This document shows, one piece after another, positions 27,419 through 35,660 of a stretch of 64,000 nucleotides of DNA; position 1 is the first letter of the stretch, and each line of letters opens with the position of its first letter. Under the pieces are notes generated by a model, which was given only the letters and a program-made list of their open reading frames with translations, searched no databases and was not told where the DNA came from. Both the position numbers and the translations under genes were made by a program. The stretch spans positions 37,426 through 101,425 of the forward strand of contig JAACSL010000017.1 in the NCBI GenBank assembly GCA_009993955.1. Reading direction: 5' to 3'. The stretch is from Paraglaciecola sp. (GTDB lineage: Bacteria; Pseudomonadota; Gammaproteobacteria; Enterobacterales; Alteromonadaceae).

Positions 27419-28495
27419 CTACTCAAGGTCTAGTTCAATACGTTGGCCCCGTTCATCAAACAACCACAGATCAGTGCGCTTGGCACTCAGGAAAATTTGT
27501 TGATCAACCTGCCAGTCAAAGGTGTTGGTGTTAACTCGCAATTCTAGCGACATGTCTTCAAGGCTTACCACCAATACATGGTGCACTAAGCCAGGCTCGA
27601 TCCTCAGTATTTTTGCAGCCCAGCCACGTTGTTTATGTACCGTCAATTTTGCGGCTGGGATGGCAAGCTTAATCACTTTGCCTATAAAATCTAACGGCGT
27701 CTGACAGGCAATAAACCGATTTTCACCAACTTTTAAGCCTTTTTCTTGCACTTGCGCAGGCAAACAATTTAGACCCTGGCTATTAAAAAACTGCGCGACA
27801 AAAAGTGAGGTTGGTTTGTTGACCAAGTCTTGCGGTTTACCTACTTGCAAGACTTTCCCGTTATTCATCACCACTAAGGTATCCGCGATGGCTAATGCTT
27901 CATGCTGATCGTGAGTCACAAATAAACTGGTGGCAGATTGCCTATGATGCAGAGCTTTTATCTCTTGGCGCAGACTGTAGCGCAAACCTTGGTCTAAATT
28001 TGACAAAGGTTCGTCATATAACATCACCTGCGCTTGGGAGAGAATGGCTCGGCCAATGGCAACGCGTTGCTGTTGGCCCCCCGATAACTGATGAGGGTAT
28101 TGCCCTAAAAAATCTTGCAGCAGCAATACCTCGGCGATGTCTTGCACCTGCTGCTTGATGATTTTTTTTGCCTGGCCTTTAATGGTCAAAGCCAACGCTA
28201 AATTTTGCGCGATGTTCAAGTGAGGGAACAAACAACAGTGCTGAAACACCAAAGCAACCTGTCGTTTTGCCGCCGTTAGTTGGTCAACTCGTCGTTTATC
28301 AAAGTAGATTTCACCGAGGGAGAGTTGTTCAAGCCCGGCAATGGCTCGTAGTAGCGTTGACTTACCTGCACCCGACGGGCCAACGATAGCGACAAACTCT
28401 CCTTGTTTAATCTGCAAAGAAATGTCCGTCAAACAAAAAGACTGGTCCTTGAGACCTAGCTGAAGGCTTATATTTTTTAAGGTAATCGCTGGCAT
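27419..28495 (-). CDS. ABC transporter ATP-binding protein (FbpC/PotA-type), no linked permease
   Basis: A 358-residue importer ATPase. Walker A GPSGAGKSTLL, Q-loop VFQHCCLFPHL, signature LSGGQQQRVAIGRAIL, Walker B VMLYDEPLSNLD and switch histidine FVTHDQHEAL are intact. After about residue 235 comes a TOBE-like domain, as in iron(III), spermidine and sulfate importers. The specificity cannot be decided because neither a permease nor a convincing binding protein is adjacent: the next genes are tRNA-Leu and, convergently, two small unknowns. Confidence 0.88.
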   Translation of the reverse strand: MPAITLKNISLQLGLKDQSFCLTDISLQIKQGEFVAIVGPSGAGKSTLLRAIAGLEQLSLGEIYFDKRRVDQLTAAKRQVALVFQHCCLFPHLNIAQNLALALTIKGQAKKIIKQQVQDIAEVLLLQDFLGQYPHQLSGGQQQRVAIGRAILSQAQVMLYDEPLSNLDQGLRYSLRQEIKALHHRQSATSLFVTHDQHEALAIADTLVVMNNGKVLQVGKPQDLVNKPTSLFVAQFFNSQGLNCLPAQVQEKGLKVGENRFIACQTPLDFIGKVIKLAIPAAKLTVHKQRGWAAKILRIEPGLVHHVLVVSLEDMSLELRVNTNTFDWQVDQQIFLSAKRTDLWLFDERGQRIELDLE

Positions 28496-28549
28496 TGGCT
28501 CACTTATTCATTCGCACCGCCAAGCAGTGTATCTGAGGCCAATAAAATT

Positions 28550-28581
28550 AAAAAGGGCTGTCGCTTTTCAGCTGACAGCCC
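28550..28581 (-). terminator. Rho-independent terminator after tRNA-Leu
   Basis: On the minus strand GGGCTGTC (28581-28574), 11-nt loop, GACAGCCC (28562-28555), then TTTTTAATTTTA. It lies about 10 nt past the tRNA 3' end and also isolates the ABC ATPase gene. Confidence 0.88.
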
Positions 28582-28591
28582 CATCATTATA

Positions 28592-28677
28592 TGGTGCGGA
28601 CGGAGGGACTCGAACCCTCACAAGCTATGCTCACCACCCCCTCAAGATGGCGTGTCTACCAATTCCACCACGTCCGC
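28592..28677 (-). tRNA. leuU: tRNA-Leu, anticodon GAG
   Basis: The 86-nt minus-strand gene folds with acceptor stem GCGGACG/CGTCCGC, discriminator A and encoded CCA end. The anticodon arm is CCATC-TTGAGGG-GGTGG, giving anticodon GAG (CUC/CUU leucine codons). A long variable arm typical of class II tRNAs follows (GTGAGCATAGCTTGT region), and the T arm holds GGTTCGAGTCC. It is 17 nt downstream of secG, the usual secG-leuU linkage in gammaproteobacteria. Confidence 0.97.
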
Positions 28678-28694
28678 TAATTTGGCTTAAAACC

Positions 28695-29123
28695 TTATTT
28701 AGTTTCTTCCGGATTAGTTGGTTCAGCGTCTTCTGCTGGAGCCAACTCAGTCACCGGCATATCTGATGCAGGCACGTCTGATCCTACTTGCATGTCTTGT
28801 GCGTTAGCATCGCTAGCGGGTACATCGGAGTCAGCACTTTGCTCAAACACCGGCACTTCAATGTTTTGCCAATCGTCAGCGGCTTTTTCTTTGTCGGCGG
28901 TTTGGCCACCTAAGATTAAGCTGATAACAAAAAACAAGGTGGCTAAAATGGCCGTGGTACGTGTCAAGAAATTACCCGATCCGGTAGCACCGAATACAGT
29001 GTTTGACCCACCACTACCAAATGATGCACCCATGTCGGCACCTTTACCTTGCTGGATCAGCACGAAGCCGATGAGCATGATGGCGACAATGACGTACACT
29101 ACAATCAAAATTTCGTAAAACAT
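28695..29123 (-). CDS. secG: Preprotein translocase subunit SecG
   Basis: A 142-residue inner-membrane part of the SecYEG channel. It has two membrane helices (about 2-20, YEILIVVYVIVAIMLIGFVLIQ; about 52-72) separated by the conserved GKGADMGASFGSGGSNTVFG loop. The C terminus is an unusually acidic tail of roughly 60 residues with repeats of SDVPASD, longer than in E. coli SecG (110 residues). Located between tpiA and tRNA-Leu as in many relatives. Confidence 0.95.
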   Translation of the reverse strand: MFYEILIVVYVIVAIMLIGFVLIQQGKGADMGASFGSGGSNTVFGATGSGNFLTRTTAILATLFFVISLILGGQTADKEKAADDWQNIEVPVFEQSADSDVPASDANAQDMQVGSDVPASDMPVTELAPAEDAEPTNPEETK

Positions 29124-29135
29124 TTGTTGCCTCTA

Positions 29136-29879
29136 TTACTTTGCCGCTTGGCAAATTTTTAAAAAATCGTCTGGGTCTAAACTAGCGCCGCCAATTAAAC
29201 CACCGTCTACATCTTGCTGACCAAAAAGGTCAGCAGCATTGCTACCTTTTACGCTGCCGCCGTAGAGTATTCTCATACTTGCCGCAACGTGTTTGTCTTG
29301 TTTACCAATATGGGCTCTTATAAATTGGTGCACTTCTTGAGCCTGCTCAGGACTTGCCGTTTTTCCTGTACCTATTGCCCAAATAGGTTCATAGGCCAAT
29401 ACAATATCCTGGCAACGGGTTATCCCCAATTTATCCATCACTGCATCCAACTGGGCAGCAAGGAAGGAAAATAATTCACCGCTATCTCGCACGCTTTCTG
29501 ATTCGCCGATACACACAATGGGAATCAAACCAGCCTCAAGAGCCACAAGCGCTTTGCTGGCAACCAGTTCATTGTTTTCGTGGTGTTCTGTTCGTCGCTC
29601 TGAATGGCCGACAATCACGTACTTCACTGAAAACTCTTGCAAGATGGCAGTAGAGATCTCACCAGTATGTGCACCACTAGCGAATTCACTCACATTTTGC
29701 GCACCTAGTTTTAAGTCATGCTCAAAACAACTTAAATATGGAAAAGGTGGGCATATCACCACATCAACATGCCGCAAATCGGCTTGTACCAGCGCATTTT
29801 CTAACTGTTTGGCTAATGACTTTGAGCCATTCATTTTCCAGTTAGCTGCGACTAATGGACGACGTGAGCTTACTTTCAC
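29136..29879 (-). CDS. tpiA: Triosephosphate isomerase
   Basis: Interconverts dihydroxyacetone phosphate and glyceraldehyde 3-phosphate. Visible are NWKMNGS (active-site Asn-Lys), IVGHSERR (catalytic His) and AYEPIWAIGTG (catalytic Glu plus loop 6). I chose a GTG start at 29879 since a perfect AAGGAG lies 5 nt upstream and the protein then begins VKVSSRRPLVAANWK at the normal distance, 247 residues; a longer ATG reading from 29927 adds 16 residues without a ribosome site. Confidence 0.95.
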   Translation of the reverse strand: MKVSSRRPLVAANWKMNGSKSLAKQLENALVQADLRHVDVVICPPFPYLSCFEHDLKLGAQNVSEFASGAHTGEISTAILQEFSVKYVIVGHSERRTEHHENNELVASKALVALEAGLIPIVCIGESESVRDSGELFSFLAAQLDAVMDKLGITRCQDIVLAYEPIWAIGTGKTASPEQAQEVHQFIRAHIGKQDKHVAASMRILYGGSVKGSNAADLFGQQDVDGGLIGGASLDPDDFLKICQAAK

Positions 29880-29977
29880 TGCAACTCCTTGTGGCGCCAA
29901 TAAAAAAGCGCGCGAGATATTAACCAACCATGTTCAAATATACAAGTGGCCAGTGGGATATTTAGTGCGGTAAAGCA

Positions 29978-31318
29978 CTAGTCGATTAATTTACGTACAG
30001 CTTCGGCGATATGTTCGGCCCAACGACTTGCATCGTTGGCTGAATGAGCCTCAACCATAACCCTGATGAGGGGCTCAGTGCCACTCTTACGCAGTAAAAC
30101 CCGACCTTTTTCACCTAAATTTTGTTCAGCTTCCTGTACAGCCAACTGAACAGATTTATCGACGAGAGGGTCTTTACCCTCATTGAAGCGGATATTAATT
30201 AACGTTTGTGGGTATTTTTCCATCCCTCGGGCTAGTTCGTGCAACGACATATTTGCTCTTAACATCGCCGCGAGCACTTGCAAACCAGCAACGATACCAT
30301 CACCAGTGGATGCGGCTGCTAAATTCAACACATGCCCAGAGCTTTCACCGCCAATTGACCAACCTTTTTGCTGTAATAGTTCCATGACATACCGATCCCC
30401 CACTTTAGAGCGGACAAAAGGAACCCCTAAGGTTGCTAAGGCGATCTCTAATCCCAAGTTGCTCATGACAGTGCCCACTACGCCACCTTTGAGGTTACCC
30501 GCACGCAAAACGTCACGGGCGATAATATACACAATTTGATCACCATCAATAACGTTGCCTTTGTGATCAACTAACATCAAACGATCACCATCACCGTCTA
30601 AGGCAAAACCGAGATCCGCGCCCTGCTCAACAACGGTATCTGTCACCGCCTTCATTGACGTCGCCCCCACCTTGCGGTTGATGTTCAAACCATTGGGTTC
30701 GGTACCTATTTCAATTACTTCTGCACCCAGTTCCATCAAAACATTGGGCGCAATGTGATACGTGGCACCATGGGCACAGTCGACCACTATTTTCAGGCCT
30801 TTTAATGACAGTTCAGACGGAAAATTACCCTTGCAGAATTCGATATAACGCCCAGCGGCATCGTTTATCCGCGTTGCCTTGCCGAGTTTGTCAGAGGCCA
30901 CACATTCCATGGGTTTTTCTATTTGCGCTTCAATGGCCATTTCAATTTCATCATCGAGTTTCATGCCGTCTGCAGAAAAGAATTTAATCCCATTATCGTA
31001 ATACGGGTTGTGCGAAGCACTGATAACTATGCCAGCCTCTGAACGAAACGTTTTGGTCAAATAAGCAATGGCGGGGGTTGGCATCGGTCCTAATAAACCG
31101 ATATTGATACCCGCAGCAGACAATCCGGCTTCTAATGCAGATTCCAACATGTAGCCAGAAATCCGTGTATCTTTACCGATAAGCACTTTATTTGTGCCCT
31201 GTCCCGCTAATACTTTACCTGCCGCCCAACCGAGCTTCATCACAAATTCAGGGTTAATCGCACTCTCGCCAACCTTGCCGCGGATACCATCAGTGCCAAA
31301 ATATTTTCTATCGCTCAT
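29978..31318 (-). CDS. glmM: Phosphoglucosamine mutase
   Basis: Converts glucosamine 6-phosphate to glucosamine 1-phosphate for peptidoglycan and LPS precursors. The 446 residues show the N-terminal YFGTDGIRG, the phosphoserine loop [15 protein letters not shown], the metal loop [10 protein letters not shown] and the sugar-binding GGESSGH and C-terminal [14 protein letters not shown]. Its start overlaps the end of folP by 11 nt, the folP-glmM coupling common in proteobacteria. Confidence 0.97.
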   Translation of the reverse strand: MSDRKYFGTDGIRGKVGESAINPEFVMKLGWAAGKVLAGQGTNKVLIGKDTRISGYMLESALEAGLSAAGINIGLLGPMPTPAIAYLTKTFRSEAGIVISASHNPYYDNGIKFFSADGMKLDDEIEMAIEAQIEKPMECVASDKLGKATRINDAAGRYIEFCKGNFPSELSLKGLKIVVDCAHGATYHIAPNVLMELGAEVIEIGTEPNGLNINRKVGATSMKAVTDTVVEQGADLGFALDGDGDRLMLVDHKGNVIDGDQIVYIIARDVLRAGNLKGGVVGTVMSNLGLEIALATLGVPFVRSKVGDRYVMELLQQKGWSIGGESSGHVLNLAAASTGDGIVAGLQVLAAMLRANMSLHELARGMEKYPQTLINIRFNEGKDPLVDKSVQLAVQEAEQNLGEKGRVLLRKSGTEPLIRVMVEAHSANDASRWAEHIAEAVRKLID

Positions 31319-32177
31319 TATTATTTTCCTTATAAGCCTCTACTTCTGCTAATACTCTGAGGGCATCAACCGTTTCTTTAACGTCATGTACCCTAATAAT
31401 CTTTGCGCCCTGCTGTGCCGCTATCAGTGCGCCGGCTAAACTACCAGCCAAGCGCTCATGCATGTCTCGTTGCAATAAATTACCTATCATTGATTTTCGT
31501 GACAAGCCAATCAGTAAGGGGGCACCTAAACTTTGTAAGTCGGCTAGTCTAGCTAACAATTGGTAATTGTGCGCGACTGTTTTACCAAAACCAAAACCGG
31601 GATCAAGGATCAGGTTTTCCTCTTTTATTCCGCTTTGCACACAAGCTTTTATCCTTTTTTGGAAAAACTCCCGCACATCATTTACCACGTCAACATAAGC
31701 AGGTGCATGCTGCATGCTACGAGGTTGCCCCTGCATGTGCATCAAACAAACGGGCACTGCCATCTCGGTTGCGACCTGCAATGCGCCCTCTTCCTGCAGT
31801 GCACGTACGTCATTAATAAAACTTGCCCCCGCTTGGCAGGCTTCACGCATCACCTTGGCCTTACTGGTATCGATAGAAATAATGGTCTGAAAGCGTTGGG
31901 CGATAGCTTCGATCAGCGGGATAACACGCTGCAATTCTTCTTCGGTAGACACAGCTTGTGCGCCGGGACGGGTTGATTCACCACCAACATCAATAAATGT
32001 TGCGCCATCTTTGAGCATTTGCTCAACTTGGCGTAATGCCGCGTCAAGATGGACAAAACGCCCACCGTCTGAGAATGAATCTGGTGTAACGTTTACGATA
32101 CCCATGACGCTGGGGCGAGCTAGATCTATTTCGCTGTGTTTGAACTGCATGTTGATGTTTAATCCGCTTAGTCCCAT
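31308..32177 (-). CDS. folP: Dihydropteroate synthase
   Basis: Joins p-aminobenzoate to dihydropterin pyrophosphate in folate synthesis, the sulfonamide target. The 289-residue product has [27 protein letters not shown], and [11 protein letters not shown], with C-terminal [10 protein letters not shown]. Both ATG 32177 and ATG 32150 lack a clear ribosome site, so the first nine residues are uncertain. It lies downstream of ftsH, separated by a strong terminator, and overlaps glmM. Confidence 0.96.
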   Translation of the reverse strand: MGLSGLNINMQFKHSEIDLARPSVMGIVNVTPDSFSDGGRFVHLDAALRQVEQMLKDGATFIDVGGESTRPGAQAVSTEEELQRVIPLIEAIAQRFQTIISIDTSKAKVMREACQAGASFINDVRALQEEGALQVATEMAVPVCLMHMQGQPRSMQHAPAYVDVVNDVREFFQKRIKACVQSGIKEENLILDPGFGFGKTVAHNYQLLARLADLQSLGAPLLIGLSRKSMIGNLLQRDMHERLAGSLAGALIAAQQGAKIIRVHDVKETVDALRVLAEVEAYKENNNER

Positions 32178-32201
32178 GTCAACACTGGGAGCTATGGCTA
32201 A

Positions 32202-32239
32202 AAAAAACGCTTTGCGGCATAACCGGCAAAGCGTTTTTT
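32202..32239 (-). terminator. Rho-independent terminator after ftsH
   Basis: A 14-bp stem, ACGCTTTGC core, arms 32226-32239 and 32202-32215, with T runs on both ends. It lies in the 78-bp gap between ftsH and folP, so folP-glmM-tpiA expression must come from read-through or a promoter within or just after this hairpin. Confidence 0.9.
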
Positions 32240-32255
32240 TAATCTTAGTTAGAGC

Positions 32256-34199
32256 TTAGCTGGTAGCGTCACCCGGTTTACCTACTGGGGCTACCGGCTT
32301 TTCTTTCGTTTTGTCAGTATCAGAAACCGTTGCTCCACCGGTGGGTTTTGAATCGTTTTTGTCGTCTTTTGTCCAATCAGCGGGTGGACGAACTTCACGG
32401 CGGGCCATCAAATCCTCGATTTGCAGCGCGTCAATGGTTTCATACTTCATCAAACAATCTTTCATTGCTTCGAGTATGTCGCGATTGTCTGTCAAGATTT
32501 TTTCAGCTCGCTCATAGTTCCGATCGATGATGGCTTTTATTTCCGCGTCAATGGCACGAGCCGTGTCATCAGACATATTTTTGGCCTTCGACATGCTGCG
32601 CCCAAGGAACACTTCGCCTTCCTCTTCAGCGTAGAGCATTGGTCCCATCTTGCTCGACAAACCCCATTGCGTCACCATCTTACGTGCGATCTCAGTAGCC
32701 CGTTCAATATCATTGGAGGCGCCAGTGGTAACCCCTTCTTCGCCCAAGGTCATAGCTTCGGCAATACGGCCTCCGAACAAGGTTGCGATGCGTGATTCCA
32801 AACGCTGCTTAGAACTGCTGTATCTATCTTGCTCCGGTAGATACATGGTGACACCTAAGGCGCGACCACGTGGAATGATCGACACTTTGTACACCGGATC
32901 ATGTTCTGGCACTAACTTACCGACAATGGCATGCCCTGCTTCATGATAGGCAGTGTTGGTTTTTTCTTCCTCTGACATGACCATGGTTTTGCGCTCAGAG
33001 CCCATCATGATTTTGTCTTTGGCTTTGTCGAATTCTTCCATCGACACCACACGTTTGCCTGTACGCGCTGCAAACAACGCTGCTTCATTAACTAAGTTAG
33101 CTAAGTCGGCACCTGAAAATCCGGGGGTACCGCGAGCAATGACAGCAGGCTCAACGTTGTCGCCACAAGGTACTTTGCGAATATGCACTTTTAATATTTG
33201 CTCACGACCACGAATGTCAGGTAATCCAACCACCACTTGTCGGTCAAAACGACCAGGACGTAACAGTGCAGGATCAAGGACGTCAGGACGGTTAGTAGCA
33301 GCGATAACGATGATGCCCTCATGACCTTCAAAACCGTCCATCTCAACAAGCATCTGGTTCAAAGTTTGTTCACGCTCATCATGCCCGCCACCTAAACCAG
33401 CGCCACGTTGGCGACCGACGGCATCGATCTCATCGATGAAGATGATACAAGGAGCAGATTTTTTGGCTTGATCGAACATGTCACGAACGCGCGATGCACC
33501 AACACCCACAAACATTTCCACAAAGTCTGAGCCGGATATTGTAAAAAACGGCACTTTTGCTTCACCAGCAATGGCTTTTGCCAGCAAGGTTTTACCGGTT
33601 CCGGGAGGGCCCACCATCAATACGCCTTTAGGGATTTTGCCGCCCAGTTTTTGGAACTTGCTTGGGTCACGCAGAAAATCCACTAATTCAGAAACATCTT
33701 CCTTGGCTTCATCACAACCTGCTACGTCTGCAAAGGTGGTTTTTATTTGGTCTTCACCCAACAAACGCGCCTTGCTTTTACCAAAGGACATAGCGCCACG
33801 TCCGCCGCCACCCTGCATCTGACGCATGAAGAAGATCCATACACCTATCAGCAAGATCATGGGGAACCAAGAGATAAAAATAGTGGTGAGCAGCGAGGAT
33901 TCTTCTGGTGGCTTACCAAATACCGCTACGTTGTTTTCAACCAGATCGTCCATCAACTTCATATCCATATAAGGAATATAAGTGACAAACTCTTCGCCAT
34001 TGCGTTTAACACCAGTGATCTCACCAGAATTGCGATCAATGGTCGCGCGGTTAATGTTGCCTGATTTCACTTCACTCAAAAAACGGGTGTAATCAGTTTG
34101 CACTTTTGTTGCATCGTTAGACGAGAAATTCTGGAATACTGACATCAGTACCACCGCAATCACCAGCCATAAGATTAGATTTTTCGCCATGTCGCTCAA
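32256..34199 (-). CDS. ftsH: ATP-dependent zinc metalloprotease FtsH
   Basis: Membrane AAA protease for quality control and for turnover of LpxC and sigma-32 in related bacteria. Two membrane helices (about 7-26 and 100-120), Walker [12 protein letters not shown] region [20 protein letters not shown], and zinc site HEAGH are intact. I chose a TTG start at 34199 (protein starts [13 protein letters not shown]), supported by AGAGG 9 nt upstream; ATG 34190 is the alternative. About 647 residues. Its usual upstream partner rlmE is not present. Confidence 0.96.
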   Translation of the reverse strand: MSDMAKNLILWLVIAVVLMSVFQNFSSNDATKVQTDYTRFLSEVKSGNINRATIDRNSGEITGVKRNGEEFVTYIPYMDMKLMDDLVENNVAVFGKPPEESSLLTTIFISWFPMILLIGVWIFFMRQMQGGGGRGAMSFGKSKARLLGEDQIKTTFADVAGCDEAKEDVSELVDFLRDPSKFQKLGGKIPKGVLMVGPPGTGKTLLAKAIAGEAKVPFFTISGSDFVEMFVGVGASRVRDMFDQAKKSAPCIIFIDEIDAVGRQRGAGLGGGHDEREQTLNQMLVEMDGFEGHEGIIVIAATNRPDVLDPALLRPGRFDRQVVVGLPDIRGREQILKVHIRKVPCGDNVEPAVIARGTPGFSGADLANLVNEAALFAARTGKRVVSMEEFDKAKDKIMMGSERKTMVMSEEEKTNTAYHEAGHAIVGKLVPEHDPVYKVSIIPRGRALGVTMYLPEQDRYSSSKQRLESRIATLFGGRIAEAMTLGEEGVTTGASNDIERATEIARKMVTQWGLSSKMGPMLYAEEEGEVFLGRSMSKAKNMSDDTARAIDAEIKAIIDRNYERAEKILTDNRDILEAMKDCLMKYETIDALQIEDLMARREVRPPADWTKDDKNDSKPTGGATVSDTDKTKEKPVAPVGKPGDATS

Positions 34200-34675
34200 G
34201 TTAATTAACCTCTGTTGTTTCAATTCTACTGAGTCAGCACTACACGACTCAGATTACTATAGTTTATTACCACTCGCTACCAGATATGGCTCCCAAGATT
34301 GCCCTTGGGCTAAATCAGACACACTTGCACTGTCAGGTTATTCAGTTCGACTCATTACGTTTGCGCCGGACAAATTGTTCAATGTCTGAGGCATTGAGCA
34401 TTAGATAAACGTGTGACGTCATCTTAACTTTTTGCCAAGCGGCCTATATTTTTCCTAAGATTCTCATCCACTGTATTGATTATGCTGAATGCCATTGGTT
34501 TGAACCGAAAAGACTATCGTCTTGGTTTTGGCTGCTCACCACCAGTCTTCACTGCTTAGTGAATCCTTTTTCTTTGTCATCTAATGCAGTTGCAATTAGG
34601 CATACGCGAGTTATGGCGCTAGAATACTGCTTTTCAACCATTCATCATGAATAAATTTGTAAGAAATATTACACA
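34200..34675. other. 476-bp intergenic region between divergent ftsH and yhbY
   Basis: Should hold the ftsH and yhbY promoters. No intact gene was found. In most gammaproteobacteria rlmE (about 620 bp) lies here on the ftsH strand; it is absent. A minus-strand stretch 34257-34580 starts MTKKKDSLSSEDWW-stop and ends WEPYLVASGNKL-stop in the same frame, faintly like the two ends of RlmE, but the middle has no methyltransferase motif and several stops. Confidence 0.6.
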
Positions 34676-34972
34676 ATGACCCTGACAAATAAGCAAAAGC
34701 AATACTTAAAAGGCTTGGCCCACCCTTTAAAACCCGTTGTACAACTTGGCCAACATGGATTAACAGAAGGCGTATTGGCTGAAATTGACTCTGCCCTTGC
34801 ACATCACGAGTTAATAAAGGTGCGAGTGCCAAGTGACGACCGTGAAGAAAAGTCATTGATTATGGATGCGATTGTGCTTGAAACCAAAGCCACGAAACTG
34901 CAAGTGATAGGCCACGTTTTGGTGTTGTACAAAGCCAGTGAAGAAAAGAAAATCGACATTCCTAAAAAGTAG
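34676..34972 (+). CDS. yhbY: Ribosome assembly RNA-binding protein YhbY (CRM domain)
   Basis: A 98-residue single CRM-domain protein associated with 50S precursors. It starts MTLTNKQKQYLKGLAHPLKPVVQLGQHGLTEGVLAEID, which includes the conserved GxxG loop (GQHG), and continues HELIKVRVPSDDREEKSLI. Length and sequence are standard. It diverges from ftsH as in E. coli. A GC-rich hairpin follows. Confidence 0.95.
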   Translation: MTLTNKQKQYLKGLAHPLKPVVQLGQHGLTEGVLAEIDSALAHHELIKVRVPSDDREEKSLIMDAIVLETKATKLQVIGHVLVLYKASEEKKIDIPKK

Positions 34973-34999
34973 TGCTTGATTTTTAGCTTTAACAATTGA

Positions 35000-35025
35000 G
35001 GCCCTGATAGACTCGTCTCAGGGCC
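35000..35025 (+). terminator. Possible terminator hairpin after yhbY
   Basis: Stem GGCCCTGA (35000-35007) with TCAGGGCC (35018-35025) and a 10-nt loop; no proper T run follows, so termination strength is doubtful. Confidence 0.45.
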
Positions 35026-35075
35026 CTATACTCTCTTGAAGACGCTAAAATAGAGTCTGCAACAAACCCGTAAAC

Positions 35076-35558
35076 TCAGTGGTGATGACCACCTTCGCCG
35101 TGAGCATGACCGTGTTGCAACTCTTCTTCCGTTGCCTCACGCACAGCCGTAACTTCCAATTCAAATTGCAGGGTTTGTCCTGCCAGTGGATGGTTTGTAT
35201 CAACCGTTGCCATAAATTTACCGACCTTCAAAATGGTAACTTGACGCTGGCCATGCTCGGTATTTACCACCGCACTCATGCCCGCTTGCCATTTTTTTGC
35301 CCCCATTAAGTGTTTCACTGATACTCGCTGTTCGGCATTGTCGAGTTTCTCACCAAAGGTATCACTCGGGGGTAATTCCACGGTGATTTTGTCGCCAGCT
35401 TGTTTACCCTCTAACGACTTTTCTATGCCAGGCATCATGCCGTTGTGTCCATGTAGATAGGCAACCGCTGCCTGACCTGCATTACTCTCAACTTCTTTGC
35501 CATCTAAATCTTTGATGACGTAATTAAACTGTACAACGCTGTCTTTGCTTACTTGCAT
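35076..35558 (-). CDS. FKBP-type peptidyl-prolyl isomerase (SlyD-like)
   Basis: A 160-residue cytosolic prolyl isomerase/chaperone. It has the SlyD arrangement: FKBP half (VVQFNYVIKDLDGKEVESN, YLHGHNGMMPGIEKSLEGKQAGDK), an inserted flap domain (about 65-120, ending TVDTNHPLAGQTLQFELEV), and a histidine-rich tail (HGHAHGEGGHHH) that could bind nickel. No signal peptide. Which paralog name applies (slyD or fkpB-type) is uncertain, though insert and tail favour SlyD. Confidence 0.9.
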   Translation of the reverse strand: MQVSKDSVVQFNYVIKDLDGKEVESNAGQAAVAYLHGHNGMMPGIEKSLEGKQAGDKITVELPPSDTFGEKLDNAEQRVSVKHLMGAKKWQAGMSAVVNTEHGQRQVTILKVGKFMATVDTNHPLAGQTLQFELEVTAVREATEEELQHGHAHGEGGHHH

Positions 35559-35660
35559 AATGTTGTTCTTCTCTTGCTACCAAAAAAGCGCGATGTTAGC
35601 AGAATTAGTTCGTGGGTTGATACCGAATATTGTGCCGAATTCATAATCGTTTAGCCTTGC

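Noticed and set aside
34257..34580. Functional short rlmE or new small protein
   Set aside because: The frame has several internal stops and no SAM-binding motif. Only weak similarity of the two ends to RlmE, so not listed as a gene.
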